A DNA stretch of 64,000 nt from Labrys wisconsinensis (GTDB lineage: Bacteria > Pseudomonadota > Alphaproteobacteria > Rhizobiales > Labraceae): NCBI RefSeq assembly GCF_030814995.1, contig NZ_JAUSVX010000003.1:62001-126000 (forward strand), read 5' to 3'. Of this stretch, positions 9,275-19,427 are shown piece by piece. A program made the position numbers and the translations under genes. A model generated the notes under the pieces. It saw only the letters and a list, made by a program, of their open reading frames with translations. It had not been told where the DNA came from and ran no database searches. Position 1 is the first letter of the stretch, and each line of letters begins with the position of its first letter.

Positions 9275-9919
9275 CTACCGCACGGCCGCGCCGCGCACCA
9301 GCGTCAGGAAGCGCATCTGCTCGGTGGGGTCGTCCTTGAACACGCCGGTATAGCCCGTGGTGATGGTGGAGACGCCCTGCTTCTGGATGCCGCGCATGGC
9401 CATGCACATGTGCTCGGCCTCCATCATCAGCGCCAGCCCGCGGGGCTTGAGATGATCGTCGATGGCGTTGACGATCTCGGCGGTGAGGTTCTCCTGCGTC
9501 TGCAGGCGGCGCGAATAGATATCGACCACGCGGGCGAGCTTGGAAAGGCCCACCACGCCCTCACGCGGGTAATAGGCGATATGCGCCTTGCCGAGGATCG
9601 GCACGATATGGTGCTCGCAGTGCGAGAAGAACGGAATGTCGCGCACCAGCACGATGTCGCCATAGCCGCCGACTTCCTCGAACACCGTGTCGAGCTCGTC
9701 GGCCACGTCCTGCTCATAGCCGCGGAACAGCTCGCGCCAGGCCTTGGTCACGCGCTTGGGCGTGTCACGCAGGCCCTCGCGGTCGGGATTGTCGCCCGCC
9801 CACAGGATCAGCGTGCGCACGGCCTCCTCCGCCTCCTTGCGCGAGGGGCGGTGCAGTCGCGTCTCCGCACCGGCTTCACGCTCGGGGTGGGGCTTGGACG
9901 AGGGCGCCATGGCGTCCAT
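9275..9919 (-). CDS. folE: GTP cyclohydrolase I FolE
   Basis: A 214-residue type I GTP cyclohydrolase that makes dihydroneopterin triphosphate for folate. Zinc and active-site motifs are present: [27 protein letters not shown], and [16 protein letters not shown] near the C-terminus. ATG at 9919 has AGGAG 6 bases upstream. Upstream in-frame sequence is leader RNA, not coding. Expression is likely driven from the promoter at 10046-10073, giving a leader of about 120 bases that can fold (see 9938-9997). Downstream hisI is probably in the same transcript. Confidence 0.97.
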   Translation of the reverse strand: MDAMAPSSKPHPEREAGAETRLHRPSRKEAEEAVRTLILWAGDNPDREGLRDTPKRVTKAWRELFRGYEQDVADELDTVFEEVGGYGDIVLVRDIPFFSHCEHHIVPILGKAHIAYYPREGVVGLSKLARVVDIYSRRLQTQENLTAEIVNAIDDHLKPRGLALMMEAEHMCMAMRGIQKQGVSTITTGYTGVFKDDPTEQMRFLTLVRGAAVR

Positions 9920-9937
9920 GACTGGCTCCTGACGGCC

Positions 9938-9997
9938 GGCCGGATGGCTCCGGCCTGCTCTCCTTGATGAATCGATCCCGGGACCGGCCGGGATCGA
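9938..9997 (-). promoter_or_regulatory. Structured folE 5' leader, two hairpins
   Basis: On the transcribed minus strand the leader contains a 10-bp perfect stem (9972-9981 with 9988-9997, 6-base loop). It also has a 7-bp perfect stem (9938-9944 with 9949-9955, 4-base loop) ending 7 bases before the AGGAG ribosome site at 9926-9930. A GGAGAGC segment separates them. A leader like this could control translation; a folE-motif (THF-II) riboswitch is one possibility, not proven here. Confidence 0.45.
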
Positions 9998-10045
9998 CGA
10001 CGCCGCGCTTCGCGGCAGCCACTCGCACTGGGCGGCGGCAGGGCT

Positions 10046-10073
10046 TATATAGTTGGGACCAAAGGTCTTGCAA
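10046..10073 (-). promoter_or_regulatory. Probable sigma-70 promoter of folE
   Basis: Read on the minus strand: TTGCAA, 16 bases, TATATA, a near-consensus promoter pointing at folE and about 120 bases before its ATG. The spacer contains the inverted repeat GACC-TTT-GGTC, a possible operator. Confidence 0.6.
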
Positions 10074-10087
10074 ACAAGCACCCCGCC

Positions 10088-10546
10088 ATGCTCGACGACG
10101 TCTATAACAAGCATATTCTTGGGCTGGCCGCCGATATACCGCGGATCGGACGTTTGGCCGCACCCGATGCGACGGCCACCGCCCATTCCAGGCTGTGCGG
10201 CTCGACGGTGACCGTCGACCTCGCCATGGAGAACGGCGTCGTCACCGATTTCGCGCACGTGGTGAAGGCCTGCGCCCTCGGCCAGGCCTCGTCCTCGATC
10301 ATGGCACGCCACGTCATCGGCGCGACCGGCGACGAGCTGCGCACGGCGCGCGAGACGATGCGCCGCATGCTGAAGGAAAACGGCCCGCCGCCCGGCGGCC
10401 GGTTCGCGGAGGCGATGGTGCTGGAGCCGGTGCGCGACTACAAGGCGCGCCACGCCTCCACCATGCTGACCTTCGACGCCGTGGTCGAAGCCGTCGACAA
10501 GATCGAAGCCAAGAGACCGGAAGCCAGACGGGAAGCCGCCGAATGA
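10088..10546 (+). CDS. IscU/NifU-like iron-sulfur scaffold protein
   Basis: A 152-residue single-domain IscU-fold protein. Two of the three usual cluster ligands are visible: Cys37 (RLCGST) and Cys62 ([11 protein letters not shown]). At the place of the third Cys the sequence reads DYKARHAST, so a His or none may replace it. This variant is common beside folE in Rhizobiales. The gene overlaps the next one by ATGA and heads an operon with the PA-rich protein and yidD. A role in Fe-S assembly is inferred from the fold only. Confidence 0.82.
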   Translation: MLDDVYNKHILGLAADIPRIGRLAAPDATATAHSRLCGSTVTVDLAMENGVVTDFAHVVKACALGQASSSIMARHVIGATGDELRTARETMRRMLKENGPPPGGRFAEAMVLEPVRDYKARHASTMLTFDAVVEAVDKIEAKRPEARREAAE

Positions 10547-11124
10547 ACCGCACCGAACCAACGCTGGCGGACGTGACGCCGGCGGACGAAGCACCGGCAA
10601 CGCCGCCGATGCACATGCCGGCCGCAGCGCAGATCTCGCCGCTGGCGGCGCCGGAGCCATCGCAGGCGGTCGCGCCCCAGCCTGCTCCGCCCCAGCCCGC
10701 GGCGCCGCAGCCGGCCACCGCCCTGCCGACCGCAGCGCCGGCTCCGGTCGCACCAGTCGCCGTCGCCCCGGTCGCCGTCGCCCCGAAGCCGGCGATGCTG
10801 CGGCTCGTGCTCCAGCGCGGCATCCGCTCCGGCCTGATCGGCGGCAAGAAGTTCGAGCTGACCATGCGGGTCGACAGCAGCCGCGACCTGCGCAACCTGT
10901 TCAAGGGCCATCCCGACGAATTGCTGCTCGCCTACAAGTCGACCTTCGCCGACAAGAGCTATGCCCTGCGTCGCAGCGAGTTCCTGCGCGGCGCCAAGTT
11001 CACGCCCGCCTCGCTCAACGAGATGATCGAGCTGGAGGAGCGGCTGCAGATGGGCTTCGATCAATTGCGCCGGATGATCGACATCGTCGAGGGCGGCGAC
11101 GCCGAGGTCGTGATCGAGGCGTGA
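10543..11124 (+). CDS. Uncharacterised protein with Pro/Ala-rich N-terminus
   Basis: A 193-residue protein. Residues 1-82 are low complexity, dominated by Ala, Pro and Gln (repeated PQPA and VAPVAVAP units), so probably disordered. Residues 83-193 form a compact basic-acidic domain ([25 protein letters not shown]) followed by predicted helices ([23 protein letters not shown]). No signal peptide or membrane segment. ATG overlaps the IscU-like stop (ATGA), and its own stop overlaps the yidD GTG, so all three are translationally coupled. Function not recognised. Confidence 0.7.
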   Translation: MNRTEPTLADVTPADEAPATPPMHMPAAAQISPLAAPEPSQAVAPQPAPPQPAAPQPATALPTAAPAPVAPVAVAPVAVAPKPAMLRLVLQRGIRSGLIGGKKFELTMRVDSSRDLRNLFKGHPDELLLAYKSTFADKSYALRRSEFLRGAKFTPASLNEMIELEERLQMGFDQLRRMIDIVEGGDAEVVIEA

Positions 11125-11441
11125 GAGAGCTCCCCCGCCAGGCCGCCCATGTCGCGATCAGGGCCTATCAGCTGACGCTCTCCTCCGTCATGGGGCGGCG
11201 CTGCCGCTATCTTCCCACCTGCTCGGAGTACACGGACGACGCCATCCGGGCGCACGGCCTGTGGGCCGGCGGCTGGATCGGCCTTGCGCGCATCTGCCGT
11301 TGCCATCCCTGGGGCGGCTCCGGCTTCGATCCGGCACCGGAGCGGTTGCCGGCCGATTCCGCCTGGTATAGACCGTGGCGCTACGGCCGCTGGCGGCCGA
11401 TCGTCTGCGAGCCGGCTTCCACCGGCAATCCGCACCCTTGA
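11121..11441 (+). CDS. yidD: YidD membrane protein insertion efficiency factor
   Basis: A 106-residue YidD/Haemolytic-family protein that assists YidC in inner-membrane insertion. It has the amphipathic N-terminal helix, RCRYLPTCSEY at 27-37 and RICRCHPWGGSGFDP near 58-72. The start is GTG at 11121, which overlaps the upstream stop (GTGA). It carries about 25 residues beyond the usual end. Not next to rnpA/yidC as in many bacteria, which is normal for Rhizobiales. Confidence 0.93.
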   Translation: MRELPRQAAHVAIRAYQLTLSSVMGRRCRYLPTCSEYTDDAIRAHGLWAGGWIGLARICRCHPWGGSGFDPAPERLPADSAWYRPWRYGRWRPIVCEPASTGNPHP

Positions 11442-11495
11442 ATCGAACGCTTCGCTTACCTGCTTGGTCCGCAGGAGTGAGCCAGGAGTAGTCCC

Positions 11496-13460
11496 ATGCC
11501 CGTTCTGACCTTTCCCGATGGCAATCAGCGCGCCTTCGACGCCGGCATCACCGGCAAGGCGGTGGCCGAATCGATCTCCAAGTCGCTCGCCAAGAAGGCG
11601 ATCGCCATGAAGCTCGACGGCACCCTGACCGATCTTTCCGACGCGATCACCAAGGACGCGTCCATCGCCATCGTCACCCGCGAGAGCCCGGAAGCGCTGG
11701 AGCTGATCCGGCACGACGCCGCTCACGTCATGGCCGAGGCCGTTCAGACGCTGTGGCCGGGGACGCAGGTCACCATCGGCCCGGTGATCGAGAACGGCTT
11801 CTATTACGACTTCTTCCGCAACGAGCCGTTCACGCCGGACGATTTCGCCGCGATCGAAGCCAAGATGCGCGAGATCATCGCCCGCAACGCGCCCTTCACC
11901 AAATCGGTGTGGAGCCGGGAGAAGGCGCGCCAGGTGTTCCGCGACAAGGGCGAGGCCTTCAAGGTCGAGCTGGTCGACGCCATTCCGGACGGCCAGGACC
12001 TGAAGATCTACGACCAGGGCGGCTGGTTCGACCTCTGCCGCGGGCCGCACATGGTCTCGACCGGCCAGATCGGCCCGGCCTTCAAGCTGATGAAGGTTGC
12101 CGGCGCCTACTGGCGCGGCGATTCCAACAATCCGATGCTGACGCGCATCTATGCCACCGCCTGGCGCAGCCAGGAGGAGCTCGACCTCTATCTCCACCAG
12201 ATCGAGGAGGCGGAAAAGCGCGACCATCGCCGCCTCGGCCGCGAGATGGACCTGTTCCACTTCCAGGAGGAAGGGCCGGGCGTCGTCTTCTGGCACGCCA
12301 AGGGCTGGACCCTGTTCCAGGAGCTGATCGCCTATATGCGCCGGCGGCTCAAGCTGCTCGGCTACCAGGAGGTGAACGCGCCGCAGCTCCTCGACAAGTC
12401 GCTGTGGGAGACCTCGGGCCATTGGGGCTGGTACCGGGAGAACATGTTCATGGCCAAGTCGGCCGGCGAGGAGACCGACGACGATCGGGTCTTCGCCATC
12501 AAGCCGATGAACTGCCCCGGCCATGTGCAAATCTTCAAGCATGGCTTGAGGTCTTACCGAGAACTGCCTCTGCGCCTTGCTGAATTCGGCGCAGTGCACC
12601 GCTATGAGCCCTCGGGCGCCCTGCACGGCCTGATGCGCGTGCGCGGCTTCACCCAGGACGATGCGCACATCTTCTGCACCGACGAGCAGATGGCGGCGGA
12701 ATGCCTGGCCATCAACGACCTGATCCTGTCGACCTACCGGGATTTCGGCTTCGACAAGATCGTGGTCAAGCTCTCCACCCGTCCGGACAAGCGCGTCGGC
12801 AGCGATGAGCTGTGGGACCGGGCCGAAGCGGTGATGACGAAGGTGCTCGAGCAGATCGCCGCGGAGTCCGGCGGCCTGATCGAGACCAGCATCAATCCCG
12901 GCGAAGGCGCCTTCTACGGGCCGAAATTCGAATATGTGCTGCGCGACGCCATCGGCCGCGACTGGCAGTGCGGCACCACGCAGGTCGACTTCAACCTGCC
13001 CGAGCGGTTCGGCGCCTTCTACATCGCCGAGAGCGGCGCCAAGACCGTGCCCGTCATGATCCACCGGGCCATCTGCGGCTCGATGGAGCGCTTCGCCGGC
13101 ATCCTGATCGAGCATTTTGCCGGACACTTCCCGCTCTGGCTGGCGCCGGTGCAGGCGATGATCTGCACCATCACGGGCGAGGCGGACGACTATGCCAGGA
13201 CCGTGCACCAGGCCCTGCTGAAGGCGGGGCTGCGGGCGGAGATCGACCTTCGCAACGAGAAGATCGGCTACAAGGTGCGCGAGCACTCGCTGACCAAGGT
13301 CCCGGTGATCCTGGCGGTCGGCAAGCAGGAGGCGGCCGAGAAGACCGTGTCGATCCGCCGCCTCGGCACCCAGGGCCAGACGCCGAGCACGCTGCAGGAG
13401 GCGATCGCCAGCCTCGCGGCGGAAGCAACGCCCCCAGACCTGGCGCGAGCCCGGGCCTGA
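11496..13460 (+). CDS. thrS: Threonyl-tRNA synthetase
   Basis: A 654-residue class II synthetase with the full domain set: TGS domain (1-62), editing domain with [10 protein letters not shown] near 72 and the SAD region to about 225, catalytic core (about 245-535) and anticodon-binding domain (540-640). Cys340 in [10 protein letters not shown] is a zinc ligand, followed by the motif 2 loop ([21 protein letters not shown] in part) and motif 3 near [17 protein letters not shown] lies just before the ATG. It follows the yidD operon by 54 bases and might be partly co-transcribed with it. Confidence 0.98.
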   Translation: MPVLTFPDGNQRAFDAGITGKAVAESISKSLAKKAIAMKLDGTLTDLSDAITKDASIAIVTRESPEALELIRHDAAHVMAEAVQTLWPGTQVTIGPVIENGFYYDFFRNEPFTPDDFAAIEAKMREIIARNAPFTKSVWSREKARQVFRDKGEAFKVELVDAIPDGQDLKIYDQGGWFDLCRGPHMVSTGQIGPAFKLMKVAGAYWRGDSNNPMLTRIYATAWRSQEELDLYLHQIEEAEKRDHRRLGREMDLFHFQEEGPGVVFWHAKGWTLFQELIAYMRRRLKLLGYQEVNAPQLLDKSLWETSGHWGWYRENMFMAKSAGEETDDDRVFAIKPMNCPGHVQIFKHGLRSYRELPLRLAEFGAVHRYEPSGALHGLMRVRGFTQDDAHIFCTDEQMAAECLAINDLILSTYRDFGFDKIVVKLSTRPDKRVGSDELWDRAEAVMTKVLEQIAAESGGLIETSINPGEGAFYGPKFEYVLRDAIGRDWQCGTTQVDFNLPERFGAFYIAESGAKTVPVMIHRAICGSMERFAGILIEHFAGHFPLWLAPVQAMICTITGEADDYARTVHQALLKAGLRAEIDLRNEKIGYKVREHSLTKVPVILAVGKQEAAEKTVSIRRLGTQGQTPSTLQEAIASLAAEATPPDLARARA

Positions 13461-13588
13461 TCAGCCGCACGGGACGGCCCCGACCGCCGCCCCGTGCATC
13501 CTGTGGATCGTTGTGGATCATCGATCGCCCGGGCATGCGGCCGCGCGGCCATGGTACATCTGACGGCCGACGAATCGATGGTGATCGC

Positions 13589-15091
13589 ATGCCCCCGACC
13601 CTCGAAGCCACCATCCACCGCATCGACCCTGCCGGCCAGCAGCCCGCGTACCGGCAGGCGCCGCACAATGTCGAGGCGGAGCAGGCGCTGCTCGGCGCCA
13701 TCCTGGTCAACAACGAGGCCTATTACCGCGTCTCGGACTTCCTGCTGCCGCAGCACTTCTTCGACCCGCTGCATGCCAAGGTGTTCGAGATCACCACCAG
13801 CCTGATCCGCGGCGGCAAGATCGCCACGCCCATCACCCTCAAGACCTTCCTGGGCCCGGACCAGGAGATCGCCGGCGGCCTGACGGTGGCGCAATATCTG
13901 GCGCGCCTCGCCGCCGAGGCGACGACCGTGATCAATGCCGGCGACTACGGCCAGACCATCTACGATCTCGCCATCCGCCGGGCCCTGATCGGCATCGGCG
14001 AGGACGTCGTCAACCTCGCCTATGACGCGCCGGTGGACATGGCGCCCCAGTCGCAGATCGAGGATGCCGAGCGCCGGCTCTACGAGCTCGCCGAGAGCGG
14101 GCGCTCGGACGGCGGCTTCGCCCGCTTCTCCGAGGCGCTGAAGGATGCCATCGACATGGCCTCCGCCGCCTATCAGCGCGACGGCAATCTCTCGGGCGTG
14201 GCGACCGGGCTCGACGACCTCGACCGGATGATGGGCGGCCTGCAGCCCTCGGACCTCATCATCCTCGCCGGCCGCCCGGCCATGGGCAAGACGTCGCTCG
14301 TCACCAACATCGCCTTCAACATCGCCAAGACCTATCGCTACGAGGTGCAGCCGGACGGCGCGCACAAGACCGTCGACGGCGGCTCGGTCGGCTTCTTCTC
14401 GCTGGAAATGTCGTGCGAGCAGCTCGCCACCCGCATCATCGCCGAGCAGGCCAGCGTGCCCTCCTACAAGATCCGGCGCGGCGATCTGATGGAGGAGGAG
14501 TTCTCCCGCCTCGTCATCGCCAGCCAGGAGATGCAGAACCTGCCGCTCTATATCGACGATACCGGCGGCATCTCCATCGCCCAGCTCGTCGCCCGCGCCC
14601 GCCGCCTCAAGCGCCAGCGCGGCCTCGACCTCCTGATCATCGACTATATCCAGCTGCTCTCCGGCGCCGCCAAGAAGGGCGACAACCGCGTCCAGGAGAT
14701 GACCGAGATCACCACCGGACTGAAGGCCCTGGCCAAGGAGCTGGCCGTGCCGATCATCGGACTGTCGCAGCTCTCGCGCCAGGTCGAGAGCCGCGACGAC
14801 AAGCGCCCGCAGCTCTCGGACCTGCGCGAATCCGGCTCCATCGAGCAGGACGCCGACGTGGTGATGTTCGTCTACCGCGAGGAATATTACCTCAAGAACA
14901 AGATGCCGAAGGAAGGCACGCCGGAGTTCTTCACCTGGCAGGCCGAGATGGAGGCGATCGCCGGCCACGCCGAGGTGATCATCGGCAAGCAGCGCCACGG
15001 GCCGACGGGCACGGTGAAGCTGCAGTTCGACGCGGACATCACCCGCTTCTCCAACCTCGCGCGGCCGGACCATCTGCCGGACCGGATGTGA
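13589..15091 (+). CDS. dnaB: Replicative DNA helicase DnaB
   Basis: A 500-residue hexameric helicase that unwinds DNA ahead of the replisome. The N-terminal primase-binding domain starts with [15 protein letters not shown] (about 29-43). The RecA-like domain has Walker A in GRPAMGKTS near 228-236, Walker B in [10 protein letters not shown], and LSQLSRQVE plus the [15 protein letters not shown] motif. A 20-residue insertion (about 252-272, rich in Gly/Asp) precedes FFSLEM, as seen in several rhizobia. ATG at 13589 gives the normal N-terminus; no intein. Confidence 0.98.
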   Translation: MPPTLEATIHRIDPAGQQPAYRQAPHNVEAEQALLGAILVNNEAYYRVSDFLLPQHFFDPLHAKVFEITTSLIRGGKIATPITLKTFLGPDQEIAGGLTVAQYLARLAAEATTVINAGDYGQTIYDLAIRRALIGIGEDVVNLAYDAPVDMAPQSQIEDAERRLYELAESGRSDGGFARFSEALKDAIDMASAAYQRDGNLSGVATGLDDLDRMMGGLQPSDLIILAGRPAMGKTSLVTNIAFNIAKTYRYEVQPDGAHKTVDGGSVGFFSLEMSCEQLATRIIAEQASVPSYKIRRGDLMEEEFSRLVIASQEMQNLPLYIDDTGGISIAQLVARARRLKRQRGLDLLIIDYIQLLSGAAKKGDNRVQEMTEITTGLKALAKELAVPIIGLSQLSRQVESRDDKRPQLSDLRESGSIEQDADVVMFVYREEYYLKNKMPKEGTPEFFTWQAEMEAIAGHAEVIIGKQRHGPTGTVKLQFDADITRFSNLARPDHLPDRM

Positions 15092-15146
15092 GGCGCGGCC
15101 GGGCACATCGCCGGCGGGAGCACCCAGCCATGACGTCCACCAGGCC

Positions 15147-16247
15147 ATGATCCCCGAAGCCGAAGCCGGCGCCAGGCTGACGATCGACCTCGCGGCGATC
15201 GCCGCCAACTGGCGGGCCCTGGCGCGCCGCGCGCCAGGGCCCGAATGCGGCGCGGCGGTCAAGGCCGACGCCTACGGCCTCGGCATCGCCGCCGCCGTGC
15301 CGGCGCTGCGCAAGGCGGGCTGCCGCACCTTCTTCGTCGCCTTTCCGGGGGAAGGCGCCGCAGTGCGGGCCGCCGCGCCGGACGCGGTCGTCTACGTGCT
15401 GAACGGCCTGGTCGCCGGGCGGGGCGAGGCCTATGCCGCCCACGACCTCAGGCCGGTGCTCGGCTCGCTGGAGGAAATCGCGGAATGGTCGGCGTTCCAG
15501 CACGCGACGGGGTGGGGCGGCGGCGCGGCGCTGCACGTCGACACCGGCATGACGCGGCTCGGCCTCCGGCTTGAGGAAGCGCTCGCCCATGCCGCCGCCC
15601 TGCCCCCGTTCAGCCTGGTGATGAGCCATTTCGCCTGTGCCGACCAGCCCGCTCACCCGCTCAACACCCGCCAGATCGCGGCTTTCCGGCAGGTGCGGGC
15701 CGCGTTTCCCGGCACGCCGGCCTCGCTGTGCAATTCCTCCGGCCTGTTCCTGCCGGACGACCTCGGCTTCGACCTGGTGCGGCCCGGCATCGCCCTCTAC
15801 GGCGGCAACCCCACGCCAGGCCGACCCAACCCGATGGCGCCGGTCGTCAGGCTCGAAGCGCGGGTGATCGCCGTGCGCACGGCCCGGGCCGGCGAATGCG
15901 TCGGCTACGGCGCGACCTGGACCTGTCGCGCGCCCGGGCGGTTCGCCATCGTCGGGGTCGGCTATGCCGACGGCTTTCTGCGTGCCGGCTCCTCCGCCGA
16001 CGACCGGGACGGCGCCCTCGCCCGGGTCGCCGGACATCCCTGCCGCGTCGCCGGGCGCATCTCCATGGACCTCACCGCCATCGACGTCGGCGCCCTGCCC
16101 GAGGACGCGGTGCGGCGCGGCGACTGGGTCGAGCTGATCGGCGACGGGCTTGGGATCGACGAGGTCGGGCGGCGCGCGGGCACCATCGGCTACGAGGTTC
16201 TCACCAGCCTCGGACGCCGCTATAACAAGCGCGTGACCGGCGGATAG
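15147..16247 (+). CDS. alr: Alanine racemase
   Basis: A 366-residue PLP enzyme converting L- to D-alanine for peptidoglycan. PLP-binding Lys39 lies in AVKADAYG. The barrel has MSHFACAD, the CNSSG loop and RPGIALYGG. The catalytic Tyr is in CVGYGATW (about 252), and the C-terminal beta domain ends in [11 protein letters not shown]. It is 55 bases downstream of dnaB, the usual dnaB-alr order in this order of bacteria. Confidence 0.97.
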   Translation: MIPEAEAGARLTIDLAAIAANWRALARRAPGPECGAAVKADAYGLGIAAAVPALRKAGCRTFFVAFPGEGAAVRAAAPDAVVYVLNGLVAGRGEAYAAHDLRPVLGSLEEIAEWSAFQHATGWGGGAALHVDTGMTRLGLRLEEALAHAAALPPFSLVMSHFACADQPAHPLNTRQIAAFRQVRAAFPGTPASLCNSSGLFLPDDLGFDLVRPGIALYGGNPTPGRPNPMAPVVRLEARVIAVRTARAGECVGYGATWTCRAPGRFAIVGVGYADGFLRAGSSADDRDGALARVAGHPCRVAGRISMDLTAIDVGALPEDAVRRGDWVELIGDGLGIDEVGRRAGTIGYEVLTSLGRRYNKRVTGG

Positions 16248-16251
16248 GACC

Positions 16252-16638
16252 ATGCTCGACCATATCGGCTTTCCCGTCTCGGACCTCGCGCGCTCGCGTG
16301 CGTTCTACGTCGCGGCGCTGGCACCGCTGGGTTTCGGCGTGCAATGGGAGGTGACGCCCGAGATGAGCGGCGGCGACAGCCATGTCGGCTTCGGCCCGCC
16401 GGGCCGGCCGCATTTCTGGATCGGCACGGGCCGGCCGCTGCAGGGGCGGCTGCATGTCGCGCTCGTCGCCGTCGACCGGCCGGCGGTCGATGCCTTCCAT
16501 GCGGCGGCGCTCGCCGCCGGGGGAACCGACAACGGCCCTCCCGGCATCCGCGCCCATTATCATCCCGACTATTACGGAGCCTTCGTGCTCGATCCCGACG
16601 GGCACAATGTCGAGGCGGTCTGCCATAGACCCGCCTGA
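16252..16638 (+). CDS. VOC (glyoxalase/dioxygenase fold) protein
   Basis: A 128-residue single-domain VOC protein with the paired beta-alpha-beta-beta-beta layout. It opens with MLDHIGFPVSDLARSRAFY, where His4 is a typical metal ligand. It ends with YYGAFVLDPDGHNVEAVCH, where the conserved DPDGHNVE motif carries the last ligand Glu. A His-rich AHYHPDYYG segment precedes it. Substrate cannot be predicted. It starts 4 bases after alr and is probably co-transcribed. Confidence 0.87.
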   Translation: MLDHIGFPVSDLARSRAFYVAALAPLGFGVQWEVTPEMSGGDSHVGFGPPGRPHFWIGTGRPLQGRLHVALVAVDRPAVDAFHAAALAAGGTDNGPPGIRAHYHPDYYGAFVLDPDGHNVEAVCHRPA

Positions 16639-16670
16639 GCCGGCGCCGGGGAGTCGGGCGCCGCGCCTGG

Positions 16671-16982
16671 CTATTTCTGCGTCAGGAGCTTGGTGCCGAA
16701 ATTGGTGACGAAAGAGCGGGCCTTGTCGGTCATCATCGACAGGACCCATGGCAGCGTCATGGTCAGCGTCACGTCCTCCGCGCCGACATCGACCGTGCCG
16801 CGCAGGCTCTGCTTCAAGGCGCTGACCTGGAAATCGAGATGGTTGCCGTTCCAGGTCTCCTCGTCGAGCGAGCCATAGGCGGCGTATTTCACCTTGGCCT
16901 TTCCGATCCCGACCTGGATCCGGCGCAGGGCTTCCGCCTGGCCGAGACTGTGAGGCACGGAAACAACGAGCGGCTTCGACAT
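16671..16982 (-). CDS. Polyhydroxyalkanoate-system (PHA_gran_rgn) family protein
   Basis: A 103-residue cytosolic protein resembling the polyhydroxyalkanoic acid system family (TIGR02610/PHA_gran_rgn). Near the start it has VPHSLGQAEALRRIQ, and the rest alternates strands (YAAYGSLDEETWNGNHLDFQ) with a helical end. GGAG lies 6 bases before the ATG at 16982. No phaC or phasin gene is nearby, so a role in polymer granules is a family-level guess. It diverges from radA. Confidence 0.75.
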   Translation of the reverse strand: MSKPLVVSVPHSLGQAEALRRIQVGIGKAKVKYAAYGSLDEETWNGNHLDFQVSALKQSLRGTVDVGAEDVTLTMTLPWVLSMMTDKARSFVTNFGTKLLTQK

Positions 16983-17132
16983 TACAGGCTCCGAGTGGGG
17001 AATATGGCGGCGCACCATAATGGCCATTGCCGCGCGATGCCACCTCCCCTCGCATCGCACCGAGCTTGATGCTAGAGGCTGCGGCGAATCCGTGCGTCCG
17101 TCCCCGACACGGACGCGCAAGCGGCAGCGGAC

Positions 17133-18548
17133 ATGGCCAAACGCTCCATCTCGTACATCTGCCAGAACTGCGGCGCGGTCTATCAGCGCTGGCAGGGCAA
17201 GTGCGATGCCTGCGGCGAATGGAACACCATCGCCGAGGAGACCGCGGCCGTGGCGTCCGTCCCCTCCTCGCAGCGCCCGCGCTCGCGCGGACGGGTGTTC
17301 GCGCTGGAGGCGCTGACCGGCGAGACCGGCGAGGCGCCGCGGCTGGTGTCGACCATCGGCGAGCTCGACCGCGTCACCGGCGGGGGCTTCGTGCGCGGCT
17401 CGGTGCTGCTGCTCGGCGGCGATCCGGGCATCGGCAAGTCGACGCTGCTGATCCAGAGCTGCGCCGCCCTGGCGCGGGCGGGTCATCGCATCGTCTACAT
17501 CTCGGGCGAGGAGGCGACGGCGCAGGTCCGGCTCAGGGCCGAACGCCTCGCCCTCGCCGACGCGGCGGTGGAGCTCGCCTCGGAAACCGCGGTCGAGGAT
17601 ATCCTGGCCACGCTGGAGCACGGGCCGGCGCCGCGCCTGGTGGTGATCGATTCGATCCAGACCATGTGGACCGACACGGTCGAATCGGCTCCCGGCACGG
17701 TGACGCAGGTGCGCGGCTCGGCGCAGGCGCTGATTCGCTACGCCAAGCGCAGCGGCGCCAGCGTCATCCTGGTCGGCCACGTCACCAAGGACGGGCAGAT
17801 CGCCGGCCCCCGGGTGGTCGAGCACATGGTCGACGCCGTCCTGTCCTTCGAGGGCGATGCCGGCCGCGACTTCCGCATCCTGCGCGCCATCAAGAATCGT
17901 TTCGGGCCGACCGACGAGATCGGCGTGTTCGAGATGACCGGGCTCGGCCTGCGGGAGGTCACCAATCCCTCCGCCCTGTTCCTGTCGCAGCGCGACCTCG
18001 GCACGCCGGGCACCGCGGTCTTCGCCGGCATGGAGGGCACGCGCCCGATCCTGGTGGAGATCCAGGCCCTGGTGGCGCCGACGACGCTCGGCACGCCCCG
18101 CCGCGCGGTGGTCGGCTGGGACACGGCGCGCCTGTCCATGGTGCTCGCCGTGCTGGAAGCCCATTGCGGCGTGCGGCTCGGCGGCCACGACGTCTATCTC
18201 AATGTCGCCGGCGGCCTGCGCATCCAGGAGCCGGCGGCGGACCTGGCGGTGGCGGCAGCGCTGGTGTCCTCGCTCACCGGCGCCTCGCTCGCCGCCGACG
18301 GCGTATTCTTCGGCGAGGTCTCGCTGTCGGGCTCGATCCGGCCGGTCGCCCATGCGGGAGCGCGGCTGAAGGAAGCGGCCAAGCTCGGCTTCCAACGCGC
18401 CTCGGGCCCGGTGCCCGCCAGCGAATCGGCTGCCGATGGCGGGCTCCTCATCGACGGCGTCACCTCGCTCGCCACGCTGGTCGCCACCATCGCGGCCTCG
18501 GGGGAGAGCCAGCGGCGGGGTGCACGCGCCGTGCGCCAGGGAGCCTGA
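17133..18548 (+). CDS. radA: DNA repair protein RadA (Sms)
   Basis: A 471-residue RecA-like helicase acting in branch migration. An N-terminal zinc finger (CQNCG ... CDACGEW, residues 9-30) is followed by the ATPase domain with Walker A GGDPGIGKST (about 94). Next comes the diagnostic KNRFG motif (AIKNRFGPT). The C-terminal Lon-like domain (about 290-455) has SGSIRPVAHAGARLKEAAKLGF. Length and order are standard. Downstream is cvpA, a common neighbour. Confidence 0.98.
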   Translation: MAKRSISYICQNCGAVYQRWQGKCDACGEWNTIAEETAAVASVPSSQRPRSRGRVFALEALTGETGEAPRLVSTIGELDRVTGGGFVRGSVLLLGGDPGIGKSTLLIQSCAALARAGHRIVYISGEEATAQVRLRAERLALADAAVELASETAVEDILATLEHGPAPRLVVIDSIQTMWTDTVESAPGTVTQVRGSAQALIRYAKRSGASVILVGHVTKDGQIAGPRVVEHMVDAVLSFEGDAGRDFRILRAIKNRFGPTDEIGVFEMTGLGLREVTNPSALFLSQRDLGTPGTAVFAGMEGTRPILVEIQALVAPTTLGTPRRAVVGWDTARLSMVLAVLEAHCGVRLGGHDVYLNVAGGLRIQEPAADLAVAAALVSSLTGASLAADGVFFGEVSLSGSIRPVAHAGARLKEAAKLGFQRASGPVPASESAADGGLLIDGVTSLATLVATIAASGESQRRGARAVRQGA

Positions 18549-18721
18549 CCGGCTGGGGCGCGCGACCGACGCAAGGGCACGCCGGAGATTTGGCCACATT
18601 GTCAAGCAATGGTTGATGGCCCGCCGGGCGCGTGCCAAAGCGGGTGACTGCTGCCGGACGCACGGCTATAGAGGGCACGAACCGGGCCCGGCCGCCCATT
18701 CCATCAAGGACCAGCCTCTCG

Positions 18722-19366
18722 ATGCCCGTTACGCTGCTCGATCTGATCGTCGTCGGTGTCATGCTGATCTCGGCGCTGCTCGCCATGGTGCGCGGGTTCA
18801 CGCGGGAGGTGCTGTCGATCGCCGCATGGGTCGCTGCCGCGGCGGCAGCGCTCCTGCTGTTCCAGCACGTGCAGCCCTTCCTCGATCCCTACATCAAGAA
18901 CCCCACCGTCGCTCAGCTCGCGTCCGGCGCGGCCGTGTTCCTGGTGACGCTGATCGTCGTCTCCTTCATCACCATCCGCATCTCCGACATGATCCTCGAC
19001 AGCCGCATCGGCGCGATCGACCGGACGCTCGGATTCATCTTCGGCGCCGCCCGCGGCCTGCTGCTCGCCATCGTCGCCTTCCTGTTCTTCGCCTGGCTGG
19101 TGCCGGACAAGTCGCAGCCGGTCTGGGTGCAGGACGCCAAGTCCAAGCAGCTGCTGCTCTCGGGCGGCAGCTGGCTGATGGGCCTGCTGCCCAGCGACCC
19201 GGAGAGCACGATCCTGAAGCGGCTCAGGGCGCAGGATCTGCTGCCGGGCGACAACCAGGACGCCGATCCGGACGCGGCGCCGCCGCAGCCGTCGGCGCCG
19301 CAGACCCAGCCGGCCGAGCCCGCGCCGGCTCCGACGCCGCCCGCCAAGCCCGCACCGGCGAACTGA
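18722..19366 (+). CDS. cvpA: CvpA-family membrane protein
   Basis: A 214-residue inner-membrane protein with about four membrane segments (near 3-22, 28-48, 63-85 and 105-125). It has the family-like N-terminus LLDLIVVGVMLISALLAMVRG and a long Pro/Ala-rich cytosolic or periplasmic tail from about 170. CvpA is linked to colicin V production and to membrane stress or bile resistance in other bacteria. The purF gene follows by 61 bases, the classic cvpA-purF order. Confidence 0.93.
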   Translation: MPVTLLDLIVVGVMLISALLAMVRGFTREVLSIAAWVAAAAAALLLFQHVQPFLDPYIKNPTVAQLASGAAVFLVTLIVVSFITIRISDMILDSRIGAIDRTLGFIFGAARGLLLAIVAFLFFAWLVPDKSQPVWVQDAKSKQLLLSGGSWLMGLLPSDPESTILKRLRAQDLLPGDNQDADPDAAPPQPSAPQTQPAEPAPAPTPPAKPAPAN

Positions 19367-19427
19367 GGGCTTGCCCGAACGGAGATTGCACGCCACATCA
19401 CGGTTGGATGACAAGGGGATTGCCGAC

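Noticed and set aside
9920-10753. N-terminal extension of folE
   Set aside because: It would cover the promoter and the divergent IscU-like gene; AGGAG and the FolE N-terminus support 9919.
11061-13286. Long minus-strand frame opposite thrS
   Set aside because: Antisense shadow of threonyl-tRNA synthetase; no recognisable motifs.
13461-13495. GC hairpin after thrS as a terminator
   Set aside because: Only a 7-bp stem with a 17-base loop and no T-run; not convincing.
13268-15262. Long minus-strand frame opposite dnaB
   Set aside because: Antisense shadow of dnaB with leucine/glycine/aspartate-biased sequence and no domains.
19371-19427. TTG start for purF
   Set aside because: No ribosome site; GTG at 19428 has AAGGGG at good spacing and gives a normal propeptide.
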